Notes: generated from the sequence alone by a model not told the origin. A DNA stretch of 64,000 nt from Pseudomonas saponiphila (GCF_900105185.1 NZ_FNTJ01000003.1:124001-188000); one strand, 5' to 3'. Shown: positions 1-7,574, numbered from the stretch's first letter. Program-made: numbers and translations.

Positions 1-1310
1 AGGCGCTGCTGCTTGGCGAACACGCTCTTGGCCCAAGTCAGCGCCGCGAGCCATGGGTTATCGGGGGCCGTGCCGGCGAAGTCGAGCGCGACGTACAGCG
101 GCCGTAGATGGCGTCGAATGCGTTCGGCCAGGCCGTCCACCGCCTGCCAGTGCAGCGCCAGTTTGTTCAGTGGCTTGACGCTCATGCGCTGCGCCGTGTT
201 TTGCAGCAATTCCCTGGACATGATTTTGTAGGCGCGTTGGCGCACCTCGCCGAACGGCGTCGGATCGGCCACGCTGTCGTCCACGTACAGCGACAGCAGG
301 CGGCCAACCTGCGGCGTTTCCTGATGGCGTCGCAGCTGTTCGGCGACAAAGGACTGTTTCGCACCCGTGCGGCTCTCGTCCTCAAGTTTTTTCATGTGGA
401 AGGCCATCGCGTCGACCAGGTTGTCGGTGAGCTGCCGGTAACGTACCCAGGCATAGCACAGCAGGTAGAGCCGGGTCTGCTCCGCCTTCAGGTGGCGCAG
501 GTCATGGACGGTATAGAAGTTCGCCAGGCTCGCGTAGTACAGCAGGTTCTGCTGCGAGATGCCGAGCTTGGGCAGCAGCGCCTTGGCGATCCCGTGCAAG
601 GACTTCAGCGTGGCGCGCTTCTCGCGCTCCCCTGCCATCTGACGCCAGCCGAAATCTTTAGCGTCCTGCTTGAGCGCTGCCAGTTGAGACAGGGTGTCGT
701 CACGCACCAGGAGCTGGCCCAGCGCAGCTTTGGCCGATTCGTCCAACACTTCTGCCAGCAAGCCGCCCAAGCGCCTGCGTTCGGTGGACAGGGCTTCACT
801 GACCAGCTCTTGTAAGGTGGTGTGGCCGGGCCGGATGATTTTGTGCTCGCTGAGCCAAACGATCAGTTCGGCGGCCACGAATCCTGGCATTACGTCGCGC
901 CGCACGATCTGTTCAGCCTGCTGTGCCAGTTGCGGCAGGAAGCTAGCCGCCCACGACCGGTAGCCGAACAGTTCGGCGATCTGACCCCTCTGGCTGTAGT
1001 GCTCATGCTTGGTGATCGCCTTGCGTTCGAACGCTTCGCCGTGGAAATAGCGACTCAGCACGAAGGCGCAATCGTCCTCGACCTCATGCCAATCGAAGCG
1101 GAAGAAAGCATGCTTGGCCTTGAAGTAGCCGATCTGCAAGACGCAATAGACTTGGGCCTGCAGGCTAGGCCGGCTGCTGGCGAACGCCAGTTCAGATTCG
1201 GCCAACGCCAGGTATTCCAGCCGCTGAGCATCGTCGAAGTCCGGTAGGCGGTACAAGGCTTCCTGCTCTGCGTCAGAAAAGACGGTGAGTAGCTTATTCT
1301 TGTTGCTCAT
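1..1310 (-). CDS. tnpA: Tn3-family transposase, N-terminal part (runs off the window start)
   Basis: The minus strand is open from an ATG at 1308-1310 to the first base, giving 436 codons with no stop. The protein begins MSNKNKLLTVFSDAEQEAL and continues with the N-terminal DUF4158-type DNA-binding region of Tn3-family transposases (for example the stretch YRLPDFDDAQRLEYL). The catalytic DDE part would lie to the left, outside the window. Its start overlaps the 3' end of the resolvase gene by 17 bp on the same strand, so the two are probably co-transcribed and translationally coupled, as in Tn21/Tn501-type elements. Family enzymes are near 1000 residues, so less than half is visible. The product would carry out replicative transposition between 38-bp terminal repeats. 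Confidence 0.9.
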   Translation of the reverse strand, partial: MSNKNKLLTVFSDAEQEALYRLPDFDDAQRLEYLALAESELAFASSRPSLQAQVYCVLQIGYFKAKHAFFRFDWHEVEDDCAFVLSRYFHGEAFERKAITKHEHYSQRGQIAELFGYRSWAASFLPQLAQQAEQIVRRDVMPGFVAAELIVWLSEHKIIRPGHTTLQELVSEALSTERRRLGGLLAEVLDESAKAALGQLLVRDDTLSQLAALKQDAKDFGWRQMAGEREKRATLKSLHGIAKALLPKLGISQQNLLYYASLANFYTVHDLRHLKAEQTRLYLLCYAWVRYRQLTDNLVDAMAFHMKKLEDESRTGAKQSFVAEQLRRHQETPQVGRLLSLYVDDSVADPTPFGEVRQRAYKIMSRELLQNTAQRMSVKPLNKLALHWQAVDGLAERIRRHLRPLYVALDFAGTAPDNPWLAALTWAKSVFAKQQR

Positions 1311-1896
1311 CGACCGTCCTTCCCGCACCACGCCAACCTGCTCGCGTCAATGTTTCGATCAACGTAGTGCGCTTGACATTGAAGTTGCGGCACACCGCCG
1401 CCTTAGACATGCCGCCATCGAGCGCGGCGACGATGGCGTCCAGCTTCTCACCAGTGATCGCCTGCGGCCGGCCGCCGATCCGGCCGCGTTTGCGTGCGGC
1501 GGCCAAGCCCGCGACGACGCGCTCCTGAATCAAGGCGCGCTCGTACTGCGCGAGCGCACCGAACACCTGGAACAGGAATTCGCCCGAGGGCGTCGTAGTG
1601 TCCAGGTTCTCTGTCAGCGAGCGGAACGCCACCCGCTTGTCCTTGAGCGAAGTCACAATGGCGAGCAGGTGCGACAGCGAGCGACCGAGCCGGTCGAGTT
1701 TCCACACCACCAGCACATCGCCGGCTCGAACGAACTCAAGCGCCCGCGCCAAGCCGGCACGGTCATCCTTCGCGCCAGAGGCACGATCCTCAAACAGGTG
1801 ACGCGGATCGACGCCGGCGGCGAGCAGCGCGTCGCGCTGCAAGTCCGTGCTCTGGCGGTCGGAGTCCGACGACACGCGCATGTAGCCAACCAACAT
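1294..1896 (-). CDS. tnpR: Serine site-specific resolvase TnpR
   Basis: This 200-residue protein resolves the cointegrates formed during Tn3-type transposition. It begins MLVGYMRVSS, the usual start of serine recombinases, with the nucleophilic serine in YxRVS at residue 9. Further family blocks are VVWKLDRLGRS and FQVFGALAQYERALIQER, followed by a GGRPQAI linker and a C-terminal helix-turn-helix (SKAAVCRNFNVKRTTL). The open frame extends upstream to 2019, but that extension runs through the res-like palindrome and lacks family similarity, so I place the start at 1896. No strong ribosome-binding site is seen there; 1929 is an alternative. It is followed directly by tnpA, with overlap. Confidence 0.88.
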   Translation of the reverse strand: MLVGYMRVSSDSDRQSTDLQRDALLAAGVDPRHLFEDRASGAKDDRAGLARALEFVRAGDVLVVWKLDRLGRSLSHLLAIVTSLKDKRVAFRSLTENLDTTTPSGEFLFQVFGALAQYERALIQERVVAGLAAARKRGRIGGRPQAITGEKLDAIVAALDGGMSKAAVCRNFNVKRTTLIETLTRAGWRGAGRTVDEQQE

Positions 1897-2006
1897 AGGC
1901 GGATAACCATCAAAAACAGGTTTCCGCATAATAGTGAATAGCGATAGAGTTTTCCGTACATTTTTGAGGGGGTGTTGCACAGGTAGCACAGCGGCGGCTG
2001 ACAGCC

Positions 2007-2032
2007 TGTCGCAAAACAAATGTTTTACGACA
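2007..2032. promoter_or_regulatory. res-site-like inverted repeat (resolvase binding/crossover candidate)
   Basis: A 26-bp imperfect palindrome has arms TGTCGCAAAAC and GTTTTACGACA around a 4-bp AAAT centre, with one mismatch between arms. It lies upstream of tnpR and before the toxin-antitoxin genes, where res site I of Tn3 elements is expected. Subsites II and III were not delimited. Confidence 0.6.
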
Positions 2033-2051
2033 CCTCCTTGAGGTTGCCGCG

Positions 2052-2082
2052 TTTACATCATTACCTGAACAGGTATAAAATT
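2052..2082 (+). promoter_or_regulatory. Promoter with palindromic operator for the toxin-antitoxin pair
   Basis: A -35 candidate TTTACA (2052-2057) and a -10 candidate TATAAA (2074-2079) are 16 bp apart. The spacer holds the palindrome TACCTGAACAGGTA (2062-2075), which touches the -10. This is the layout expected when an antitoxin represses its own promoter. The toxin ATG follows at 2088, so the leader is very short. Confidence 0.65.
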
Positions 2083-2087
2083 CCGTC

Positions 2088-2465
2088 ATGACAAACAAAG
2101 AAAAACCGCTCGAATGGATCGCGAGCAGCCACAAGGATTTGATGGCGTTGCCGTCCGACGTGCGTCGCCGTTTCGGTTACGCGCTCTCGTTGGCGCAGAT
2201 AGGCGATCAGGATGACGCAGCAAAGGTGCTCAAGGGGTTCGGTGGTGCCGGCGTGCTGGAGGTCGTCGAAGACGATGCCGGCGGCACCTATCGAGCGGTA
2301 TACACGGTCAAGTTTGCGGAAGCGGTGTTCGTCCTGCACTGCTTCCAGAAGAAGAGCAAGAGCGGAATCGCCACGCCAAAGGCCGACATGGACATCATCC
2401 GCGCTCGGCTGAAGGTGGCCGAGGTATTGGCACAGGAGCTACGAAATGCAAAAACGAATCATTGA
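2088..2465 (+). CDS. higB: HigB/Gp49-type (RelE superfamily) toxin
   Basis: The 125-residue protein belongs to the phage-derived Gp49-like/HigB group of RelE-fold toxins, which cleave mRNA, usually on the ribosome. Family blocks visible are the N-terminal WIASSHKDLMALPSDVRRRF, the central strand pair GVLEVVEDDAGGTYRAVY, and VFVLHCFQKKSKSGIATPKAD. The toxin is first in the operon and overlaps the antitoxin by 20 bp. Toxin-antitoxin pairs of this type next to the resolution site are known as an integral part of many Tn3 transposition modules, which fits the location beside the res-like palindrome. The function is inferred from family membership. Confidence 0.85.
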   Translation: MTNKEKPLEWIASSHKDLMALPSDVRRRFGYALSLAQIGDQDDAAKVLKGFGGAGVLEVVEDDAGGTYRAVYTVKFAEAVFVLHCFQKKSKSGIATPKADMDIIRARLKVAEVLAQELRNAKTNH

Positions 2466-2781
2466 AGGCGTCGAGGTTCAGCGCAGCTCGGGCAACGTCT
2501 TTGCCGACCTTGGACTGCCTGACGCTGAAAAGCTCAAGATCAAGACCGGCCTGGTGGTCGAGATCAGGAGGGCCATGCGCGCCCTTGGGCTGACTCAACA
2601 AGCGGCGGCCAAACGCATGGGCATCCCGCAACCGAAGGTGTCGGGCATGATGCGCGGCGACTTCACCAATCTATCCGAACGCAAGCTGATGGATTGTCTG
2701 AATCGCCTCGGCTACGACATCGAAATCAAGGTACGGCCAGCAGCCGAGCCGATCGGGCATCTAACGCTCGCAACCGCTTAA
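2446..2781 (+). CDS. higA: HigA-type XRE/HTH antitoxin
   Basis: The 111-residue protein has an N-terminal toxin-binding region (GNVFADLGLPDAEKLKIKTG) and a C-terminal XRE-type helix-turn-helix (LTQQAAAKRMGIPQPKVSGM). The following segment, ERKLMDCLNRLGYDIEIKV, is typical of antitoxins paired with Gp49-like toxins. The ATG at 2446 sits inside the toxin gene behind AGGAG, so it is translationally coupled. It should neutralise HigB and bind the palindrome at 2062-2075 to repress the operon. The order of toxin first, antitoxin second is the rule for HigBA. Confidence 0.87.
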   Translation: MQKRIIEGVEVQRSSGNVFADLGLPDAEKLKIKTGLVVEIRRAMRALGLTQQAAAKRMGIPQPKVSGMMRGDFTNLSERKLMDCLNRLGYDIEIKVRPAAEPIGHLTLATA

Positions 2782-2795
2782 TCGGAGCTCTCCTG

Positions 2796-3131
2796 ATGGC
2801 AGCCCGCATCACCGACGACGAATGGGACGAACTGACTCCCGAGAATTTCGATACCACGGCACTGCTGCGTGCAGTCGATGCCGTGGACGTGCTGCGCGGC
2901 GATTTGAATGACAGCGCAGACGGCGCACCTCCGCAACTGCGCACCGACCTGTTGAAGCTGCATCAACTGGCAATGGCCGCGTTCAACGAGGGATCACGCA
3001 GCCGAGTGGCTGAGCTATTTGATCTCGCCGTGGATCTTCAGGATCAGGTTGATCATCTGATGACCTCGCTGGAACAAGTGCAAGAAACCCTGTCCCGGTT
3101 GACGGCGCTCTACCCAGAAAGCCTGTCCTGA
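2796..3131 (+). CDS. Hypothetical Tn3 passenger protein, 111 aa
   Basis: The likely start is the ATG at 2796, 14 bp after the antitoxin stop and preceded by GGAGCTCTCCTG. The open frame reaches further upstream only through higA in another frame. The protein is acidic and looks all-helical, with a probable short coiled coil near its C-terminus (LQDQVDHLMTSLEQVQETL). I recognise no domain. It is read in the same direction as higBA and the next two genes, so it probably belongs to the same transposon operon. Confidence 0.7.
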   Translation: MAARITDDEWDELTPENFDTTALLRAVDAVDVLRGDLNDSADGAPPQLRTDLLKLHQLAMAAFNEGSRSRVAELFDLAVDLQDQVDHLMTSLEQVQETLSRLTALYPESLS

Positions 3132-3154
3132 ATGTTCTTGGAGACAACCACATC

Positions 3155-3481
3155 ATGAGCCGCAGCCGCCGCAAAACGCCCATCGTTGGGCACACGACCT
3201 GCCGTAGCGAGCGCGAGGACAAGAAACTCTGGCATCAGCGCTGGCGAACCCACGAGCGCACCGCGCTGGCCAGCGCGTCGCCGGAAGCTCTATGCGCCCA
3301 TCTGCCTCTACTGGAAAACCAGGTCAGCAACGTCTGGTCGATGGGTAAGGATGGCCGCTCCTACTGGCCCATCAAGCGCCAGGCCGCCACGGCGGATCGC
3401 ATTGCCAACCACAAGGGACGCAATCCGCAAGAGCGCGCCTCCCTGAAAAAGCGTCTGCTGCGCAAGTGGATGAGCAAATGA
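3155..3481 (+). CDS. Hypothetical basic protein, 108 aa
   Basis: The ATG at 3155 lies 23 bp after the previous stop, with a weak GGAG upstream. The product is very basic (SRSRRKTPIVGHTTC at the start, RASLKKRLLRKWMSK at the end), suggesting nucleic-acid binding. I do not recognise a family. Its stop overlaps the start of the next gene in an ATGA arrangement, which supports real translation and an operon from 2088 to 3858. Confidence 0.68.
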   Translation: MSRSRRKTPIVGHTTCRSEREDKKLWHQRWRTHERTALASASPEALCAHLPLLENQVSNVWSMGKDGRSYWPIKRQAATADRIANHKGRNPQERASLKKRLLRKWMSK

Positions 3482-3858
3482 ACCTGTCCACCATCGAGGC
3501 GCTGGCTATCGCTTGGGCGCGAATCGCTGAAGAAGCAGAACTCCCAGCCGGCTACGAGGGCACGGCGACGCCAGAGGCGCATCGGGCCTGCGAGGTGATC
3601 CAGGAGCGGATTCGAGAGCACGTCGTCGCCACCAATGACATGCGGCTGTTCGGCCTGCTGCACCTGCTTGGGCAGGCGTCGCTGCGCATGGAGCAAGCGC
3701 TGTGGCCGGAAGAATATGCGCGGATGACCCGCGAGGTCGAGGAAGCTCTCCGAGAGGCCGACGACCCCAACGCCAAGTCGTACACCCACGAAGAAGTCAT
3801 GCAGGCGATGCAGGAACGCATCGACCGAGCGCGAGACAAAGCCATGTTGATCGGCTGA
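3478..3858 (+). CDS. Hypothetical helical protein, 126 aa
   Basis: I place the start at the ATG of 3478-3480, which overlaps the previous TGA by four bases; a start at 3466 would add four residues. The protein is acidic and helical (STIEALAIAWARIAEEAEL, followed by HLLGQASLRMEQALWPEEY). No catalytic motif is visible and I do not recognise the family. It is the last gene before a 26-bp repeat at 3856 that recurs near the transposon end, so it closes the toxin-antitoxin-led operon. Confidence 0.65.
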   Translation: MNLSTIEALAIAWARIAEEAELPAGYEGTATPEAHRACEVIQERIREHVVATNDMRLFGLLHLLGQASLRMEQALWPEEYARMTREVEEALREADDPNAKSYTHEEVMQAMQERIDRARDKAMLIG

Positions 3859-3881
3859 CGGAAATTTCGGCGGTTCCGGCT
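3856..3881. repeat. Direct repeat copy 1 flanking the HD-GYP gene
   Basis: This 26-bp sequence starting TGACGGAAATTTC and ending GGTTCCGGCT recurs at 5367-5392 with two mismatches. The second copy lies inside the terminal inverted repeat of the transposon. The HD-GYP gene lies exactly between the two copies. Confidence 0.75.
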
Positions 3882-3975
3882 GATCCAAGAATCTTGGCGT
3901 GACCTTACCTCCGCTCTACCGCTGGGTGCCAGCCTCGGCGCACGCCTAACCACCCAACTCAGAAAGGAAAATAAG

Positions 3976-4281
3976 TTGGTAAAACGCATTCCCGTATCCG
4001 AGCTTCGTCTCGGCATGTACATCCACAAGCTCGCCGGCTCTTGGGTTCGACACCCATTCTGGCGCGGCAGCTTCCTGCTGACCGAGCCTCAGGATCTCTC
4101 TGCCATTCGAGAATGTGGCGTCGGGGAGGTCTGGGTCGACTTGGCCAAAAGCCAAGTCGACCCAGAGAGCCCAGAGAGCCCAGAGAGCCCAGAGAGCCCA
4201 GAGAGCCCAGAGAGCCCAGAGCCCAGAGCCCAGAGCCCAGAGAATTGTCGGAGGAGCAATCTCTGCCGTCTAGTCCACTAA
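3976..4281 (+). CDS. N-terminal (DUF3391-like) half of a frameshifted HD-GYP phosphodiesterase
   Basis: Translation can start at a TTG (3976) behind a good site, AGAAAGGAAA at 3961-3970. The first 55 residues (KRIPVSELRLGMYIHKLAGSW, then FLLTEPQDL and GVGEVWVDL) match the DUF3391 domain that precedes HD-GYP domains. The frame then enters the tandem repeat at 4161, encodes about seven PES/PE repeats, leaves the 7-bp units out of frame with the HD-GYP domain, and stops at 4281. In this state the cell would make only a 101-residue protein without catalytic domain. Adding one 7-bp unit, or losing one AG pair or two 7-bp units, would fuse it to the downstream frame. Confidence 0.75.
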   Translation: MVKRIPVSELRLGMYIHKLAGSWVRHPFWRGSFLLTEPQDLSAIRECGVGEVWVDLAKSQVDPESPESPESPESPESPESPEPRAQSPENCRRSNLCRLVH

Positions 4282-5234
4282 GCAAGAAAAGTGACGGCGC
4301 AACCTCAATGGAGAGCGAAATGTGTTATGCACGGAAACTCTGTCTTGCGGCCAAGTCCCAAGTCATGGACATGTTCCAGGAAGCCCGGCTTGGCAAGGCC
4401 GTCGACCCAAGCACGACGTTGCCGCTGGTCGGAGAAATCGCTGCCTCGGTGCTGCGCCAACCTCATGCCCTCATCAGCGTCGCACGCATCAAAACGCACG
4501 ACGATTACACCTACCTGCACTCGGTTGCCGTCTGCGCCCTGATGCTATCGCTGGCCCGGCATCTCGATCTAGACGAGGAGCAAACGCGCCTGGCTGGCAT
4601 CGGCGGACTGATGCACGACCTAGGCAAGGCCGCGATGCCGCTGGAAGTGCTTAACAAACCAGGCAAGCTCACCGATGCCGAGTTCGCCATCATGAAGCGC
4701 CACCCTGTGGAGGGCGCAAAGATGCTGCGCGCAGGCGGGGCCGAGCCCGGGGTGGTGGACATTGCCCTGCACCATCACGAGAAGATCGACGGAACCGGCT
4801 ACCCGGATCGCTTGGCCGGTGACGCCATTTCACTCCTGGCCCGCATGGGCGCAATCTGCGACGTCTATGATGCCGTGACGTCGGAGCGAGCCTACAAAAA
4901 GCCGTGGGACCCGTCCGCGGCGATGCGGCAGATGGCCAAGTGGGAGGGCCATTTCGACAAACGCATCTTCCACGCCTTCGTCAAGGCCGTGGGCATCTAC
5001 CCCGTCGGCTCCTTGGTTCGCCTGTCCTCTCAGCGTCTGGCCGTTGTCGTTGAGCCGGGAATGGAATCACTGCTGACTCCCAAGGTTCGCGTGTTCTTCT
5101 CGCTACGCTCGAGAGAGCCGATCCCGATGCAGACCATCGACCTGGCGGCCACGAGTTGCAAGGACAGTATCACTGGCCCCGAAGACCCGACGCTCTGGAA
5201 CTTCAAGAACCTCGACGACTTGTGGATGGAATAG
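4041..5234 (+). CDS. HD-GYP c-di-GMP phosphodiesterase, catalytic part, out of frame with its N-terminal domain
   Basis: The frame open from 4041 carries the HD-GYP domain: the HD motif in GGLMHDLGKAAMP and the GYP motif in HHHEKIDGTGYPDRL. Upstream of the repeat this frame is an out-of-frame reading of the DUF3391 region, so the honest catalytic part begins in the repeat (about 4161). An internal ATG at 4308 is the best independent start, but it has no strong ribosome-binding site. The family hydrolyses cyclic di-GMP. If fused with the upstream half the protein would be near 420 residues, the usual length for DUF3391-HD-GYP proteins. It is the last gene before the transposon end. Confidence 0.8.
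   Translation: MGSTPILARQLPADRASGSLCHSRMWRRGGLGRLGQKPSRPREPREPREPREPREPREPRAQSPEPRELSEEQSLPSSPLSKKSDGATSMESEMCYARKLCLAAKSQVMDMFQEARLGKAVDPSTTLPLVGEIAASVLRQPHALISVARIKTHDDYTYLHSVAVCALMLSLARHLDLDEEQTRLAGIGGLMHDLGKAAMPLEVLNKPGKLTDAEFAIMKRHPVEGAKMLRAGGAEPGVVDIALHHHEKIDGTGYPDRLAGDAISLLARMGAICDVYDAVTSERAYKKPWDPSAAMRQMAKWEGHFDKRIFHAFVKAVGIYPVGSLVRLSSQRLAVVVEPGMESLLTPKVRVFFSLRSREPIPMQTIDLAATSCKDSITGPEDPTLWNFKNLDDLWME
4161..4243 (+). repeat. Slippery tandem repeat: six 9-bp then four 7-bp units
   Basis: Six perfect CCCAGAGAG units (4161-4214) are followed by CCCAGAG units starting at 4215, 4222, 4229 and 4236. The 9-bp units keep the frame and the 7-bp units change it. The tract lies exactly at the linker between the DUF3391 and HD-GYP parts. 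Slipped-strand mispairing here would switch the full-length enzyme on or off. Confidence 0.9.
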
Positions 5235-5364
5235 CCCCCACAAAACGACGGCCCCGTGAGGGAGCCGTTGAACATCGTCGAGCGATGCCCGTCCAGGGAG
5301 GGATGGCCGAGCTCGATTCTCCAGAAGGTAGCTGGTGACACGAGTGTTGAGCCCACCCAACTAG

Positions 5365-5402
5365 GGTGACGGAAATTTCTGGGGTTCCGGCTTACATCCC
5401 CC
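5365..5402 (-). repeat. Terminal inverted repeat of the Tn3-family transposon
   Basis: Read on the minus strand from 5402, the sequence begins GGGGGATGTAAGCCGG and continues to GAAATTTCCGTCA. It is about 38 bp, with the GGGG start typical of Tn3-family ends. It separates the HD-GYP cargo from DNA of a different kind, where a coding fragment starts abruptly at 5403. The partner repeat and the target duplication lie outside the window, so the boundary is inferred. Confidence 0.6.
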
Positions 5403-5494
5403 ACCTGCGGCTGGTCTACTACGCAGCCAAGGAAGGCATGCCGCAGAGCCGCGACTTCGAGCAGTGGTTGCAGCAGGAACCGGCGTTGGTATAA
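5403..5494 (+). pseudogene. C-terminal remnant, probably a LysR-type regulator, cut by the transposon
   Basis: Immediately after the terminal repeat a frame reads LRLVYYAAKEGMPQSRDFEQ, then ends WLQQEPALV with TAA at 5492. This resembles the last strand and helix of LysR-type effector domains. It runs convergent with the relaxase gene, 17 bp away. Tn4371-family elements carry a regulator gene near the relaxase, which is a plausible identity. The fragment is only 30 codons, so the family call is tentative. Confidence 0.45.
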
Positions 5495-5511
5495 GCCCCG
5501 GCGCCTGTTGC

Positions 5512-7461
5512 TCAACCAATCGACGGCCCGCGCTGGCGACCCAGTTGCCAGGACGCGCTGTTGCCTTGGATCACTGCCGACACGCTCTGCCCAAGCCTCT
5601 GCTCGACCACCGGCTTCCACGGCACCAGGCTGAAGCCGATGCCATCGTCGAGCAGGGCATAACGGCCGCTGGCCAACTGCACGCTGCGCCGGTAGATCCC
5701 ACTGACGCGCTGGCCCTCGACTACCGGGCGATACTGCATGCCCGTCTGCGCCGAGATCTCGCGCGCCGTTGCGGCCAGCTCCCGTCCTCGCAGGGTGGCC
5801 AGCAGGTTGCGTGAGAGCGCCACGCGTTGGCCTTGGCGTTCGGCCAGCCCCAGTTCCACCAGGAAGTCGGCACGCTGTCGCAACGCTTCACGCACTTCCT
5901 TGCCGAAGCCCTTGTCGACCAGCTCGCGGTTGCCGCCGATCAGCTGTTGGTCCAGCCAGGTCGCGCCGACGGCGCGTACCTGCTGCTCGAGGGGCAGCGG
6001 TGTGCGCAGCTCGACGGCGACATCGCCCAGGCGGCGAGCATCATGCTGCCGGCCTTGCTCGGGCAGGTCGGCCGGCACCCGCCAGACACCCTCGGCCAAC
6101 CGCTCGACGATACCGGCCCGGCGCAGGGCTTCGAGGCGGCGCACATGACGCTCGATCAGTGCATCAGGATCATGTCCGTCGCTCGACTGCGAGCGTGCCA
6201 GGGCCAGGTGATGATCGGTTCGATAAAGGCCGTCCGCAGCCAGCGAAGCAATCGAGCGATCCACCGCGCGCGGCTTGCTCAGACTGCGTGTTTCCACCAG
6301 GCCGCCGATGGGGTAGTCGGCCAGCTCCGCACGGGTAGGCAGGGCCAGGTAATGCGCCTTGCCGTCGAGGCCGTCGACCACTAGATAGCCGCGGTCGTTT
6401 AGCTCGTCGGCCAGGCCCTTGGATACGATCCTACCGACCACAACAGAACCATCCTTGCCCGGCTCGAAGACCGCCAGCTCGCGCTGCAGGCTACCCATGG
6501 CCCGTTGCATCGTACGCACGATATCGCCGCGCTCGCCCATGGCGCGCAGGGTCGCCTCGACGTCGTCATGCAGGAGCCAATGCCCAGGTCGAACTTCATG
6601 GGCCAGTTCAAGCTTCTGCAGATGCTGCAAGCGGCCGATCAGCAGTTGCCGACGTGGATGGTTTGCAAGTGTTTTCAGGCTCAGGCCGCCGGCCAGGCGT
6701 TCGCGCAGCAGGTTGCGATCCAGGCTGGTGAAACGCTCCTGCTGCACCTCGCGCTGTAGGCTCTGCTGGATCTCCAGCTCGGTGCGCGGCCCCAGCCATT
6801 CGGTGGCCAGCTCAGAAGCACGGTTGCGCATGCCCTCGGCGATGTAGTCGCGGGCGATCACCAGGTCCTTGCCGGTGTCGTCCTTGCCGCGCAGGACGAT
6901 ATGGGTGTGCGGGTTGTCGGTGTTCCAGTGGTCGACCGCCACCCAGTCGAGGCGGGTGCCGAGGTCGGCCTCCATCCGGCTCATCAGGTGGCGGGTGTAG
7001 GTGCGTAGGTCGTCGAGTTGCTCAGCGTCCTCGGGCGAGACGATAAAGCGAAACTGGTGGCGGTCATCCCAGCAACGTTCCTCGAACGCATTGAGGTCGG
7101 CCTGGTCGGTCAATGATCCATAGGCCTGACCCGGATCGCCCTCGCGACTGACTCCGTCGCGCTCAATGTAGCGAAGGTGGCTGAGCGTCGAGCGCTTGCC
7201 AGCCTGGCGCAGGTTTACCAAGCGTGTCTTGATGGTGACGCGACGGGCGTTGGACGGCAGTTGCTGCGCGCTGAAACGAGCGGCGACATGCCCGCGGCCG
7301 AGGCGGGCGCCGGGCTGGTGGCCCGCCTTGCGCGGATTTCCGGTGCCGGCCTTGTTGGCCTGGCGCAGCACCTGATTGACGAAGGGTTGACCGCGTTGCT
7401 GCGGCTTGCCCGGCTGCGGGCGAAAACGCAATTCGTCGTCCTGACGACTCCCTTTGCTCAT
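5512..7461 (-). CDS. VirD2-type relaxase with DUF3363 (RlxS-like)
   Basis: This 649-residue protein should nick oriT and lead the transferred strand during conjugation. The N-terminal relaxase domain shows a candidate tyrosine in LSHLRYIERDGVS (about residue 100) and the HUH metal site in NPHTHIVLRG (about residue 190). The long C-terminal half matches the DUF3363 region of relaxases from Tn4371-family and related elements. The N-terminal 70 residues are basic and low in complexity. TraF, ParA and RepA genes lie upstream in the same direction, as in Tn4371. The ATG at 7461 follows TTGGAGG. The gene is intact, but downstream transfer genes are missing because the transposon cuts the region. 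Confidence 0.88.
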   Translation of the reverse strand: MSKGSRQDDELRFRPQPGKPQQRGQPFVNQVLRQANKAGTGNPRKAGHQPGARLGRGHVAARFSAQQLPSNARRVTIKTRLVNLRQAGKRSTLSHLRYIERDGVSREGDPGQAYGSLTDQADLNAFEERCWDDRHQFRFIVSPEDAEQLDDLRTYTRHLMSRMEADLGTRLDWVAVDHWNTDNPHTHIVLRGKDDTGKDLVIARDYIAEGMRNRASELATEWLGPRTELEIQQSLQREVQQERFTSLDRNLLRERLAGGLSLKTLANHPRRQLLIGRLQHLQKLELAHEVRPGHWLLHDDVEATLRAMGERGDIVRTMQRAMGSLQRELAVFEPGKDGSVVVGRIVSKGLADELNDRGYLVVDGLDGKAHYLALPTRAELADYPIGGLVETRSLSKPRAVDRSIASLAADGLYRTDHHLALARSQSSDGHDPDALIERHVRRLEALRRAGIVERLAEGVWRVPADLPEQGRQHDARRLGDVAVELRTPLPLEQQVRAVGATWLDQQLIGGNRELVDKGFGKEVREALRQRADFLVELGLAERQGQRVALSRNLLATLRGRELAATAREISAQTGMQYRPVVEGQRVSGIYRRSVQLASGRYALLDDGIGFSLVPWKPVVEQRLGQSVSAVIQGNSASWQLGRQRGPSIG

Positions 7462-7551
7462 GTTTGGACTCCTCCAAGTTGATCGCAGTACGGCGTGTCA
7501 GGCACGCTTCCCGGCCAGTGAAACTGTAGGGCGAGCACTATTTCGGCACCT

Positions 7552-7574
7552 GGCGACACCGGCGCTGTGTCGCC
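7552..7574. promoter_or_regulatory. Inverted repeat upstream of the relaxase gene, oriT candidate
   Basis: Perfect 8-bp arms GGCGACAC and GTGTCGCC surround a 7-bp loop. The repeat lies in the 349-bp gap between traF and the relaxase gene. Nothing else coding is convincing in this gap. Assignment as oriT rests on position alone. Confidence 0.35.

Noticed and set aside
108..1247. Plus-strand frames at 108-815 and 822-1247
   Set aside because: They are antisense to the Tn3 transposase, whose minus-strand reading is unambiguous.
4161..4243. CRISPR-like appearance of the tandem repeat
   Set aside because: Units are 7-9 bp and directly adjacent with no spacers, and they lie inside a coding region.
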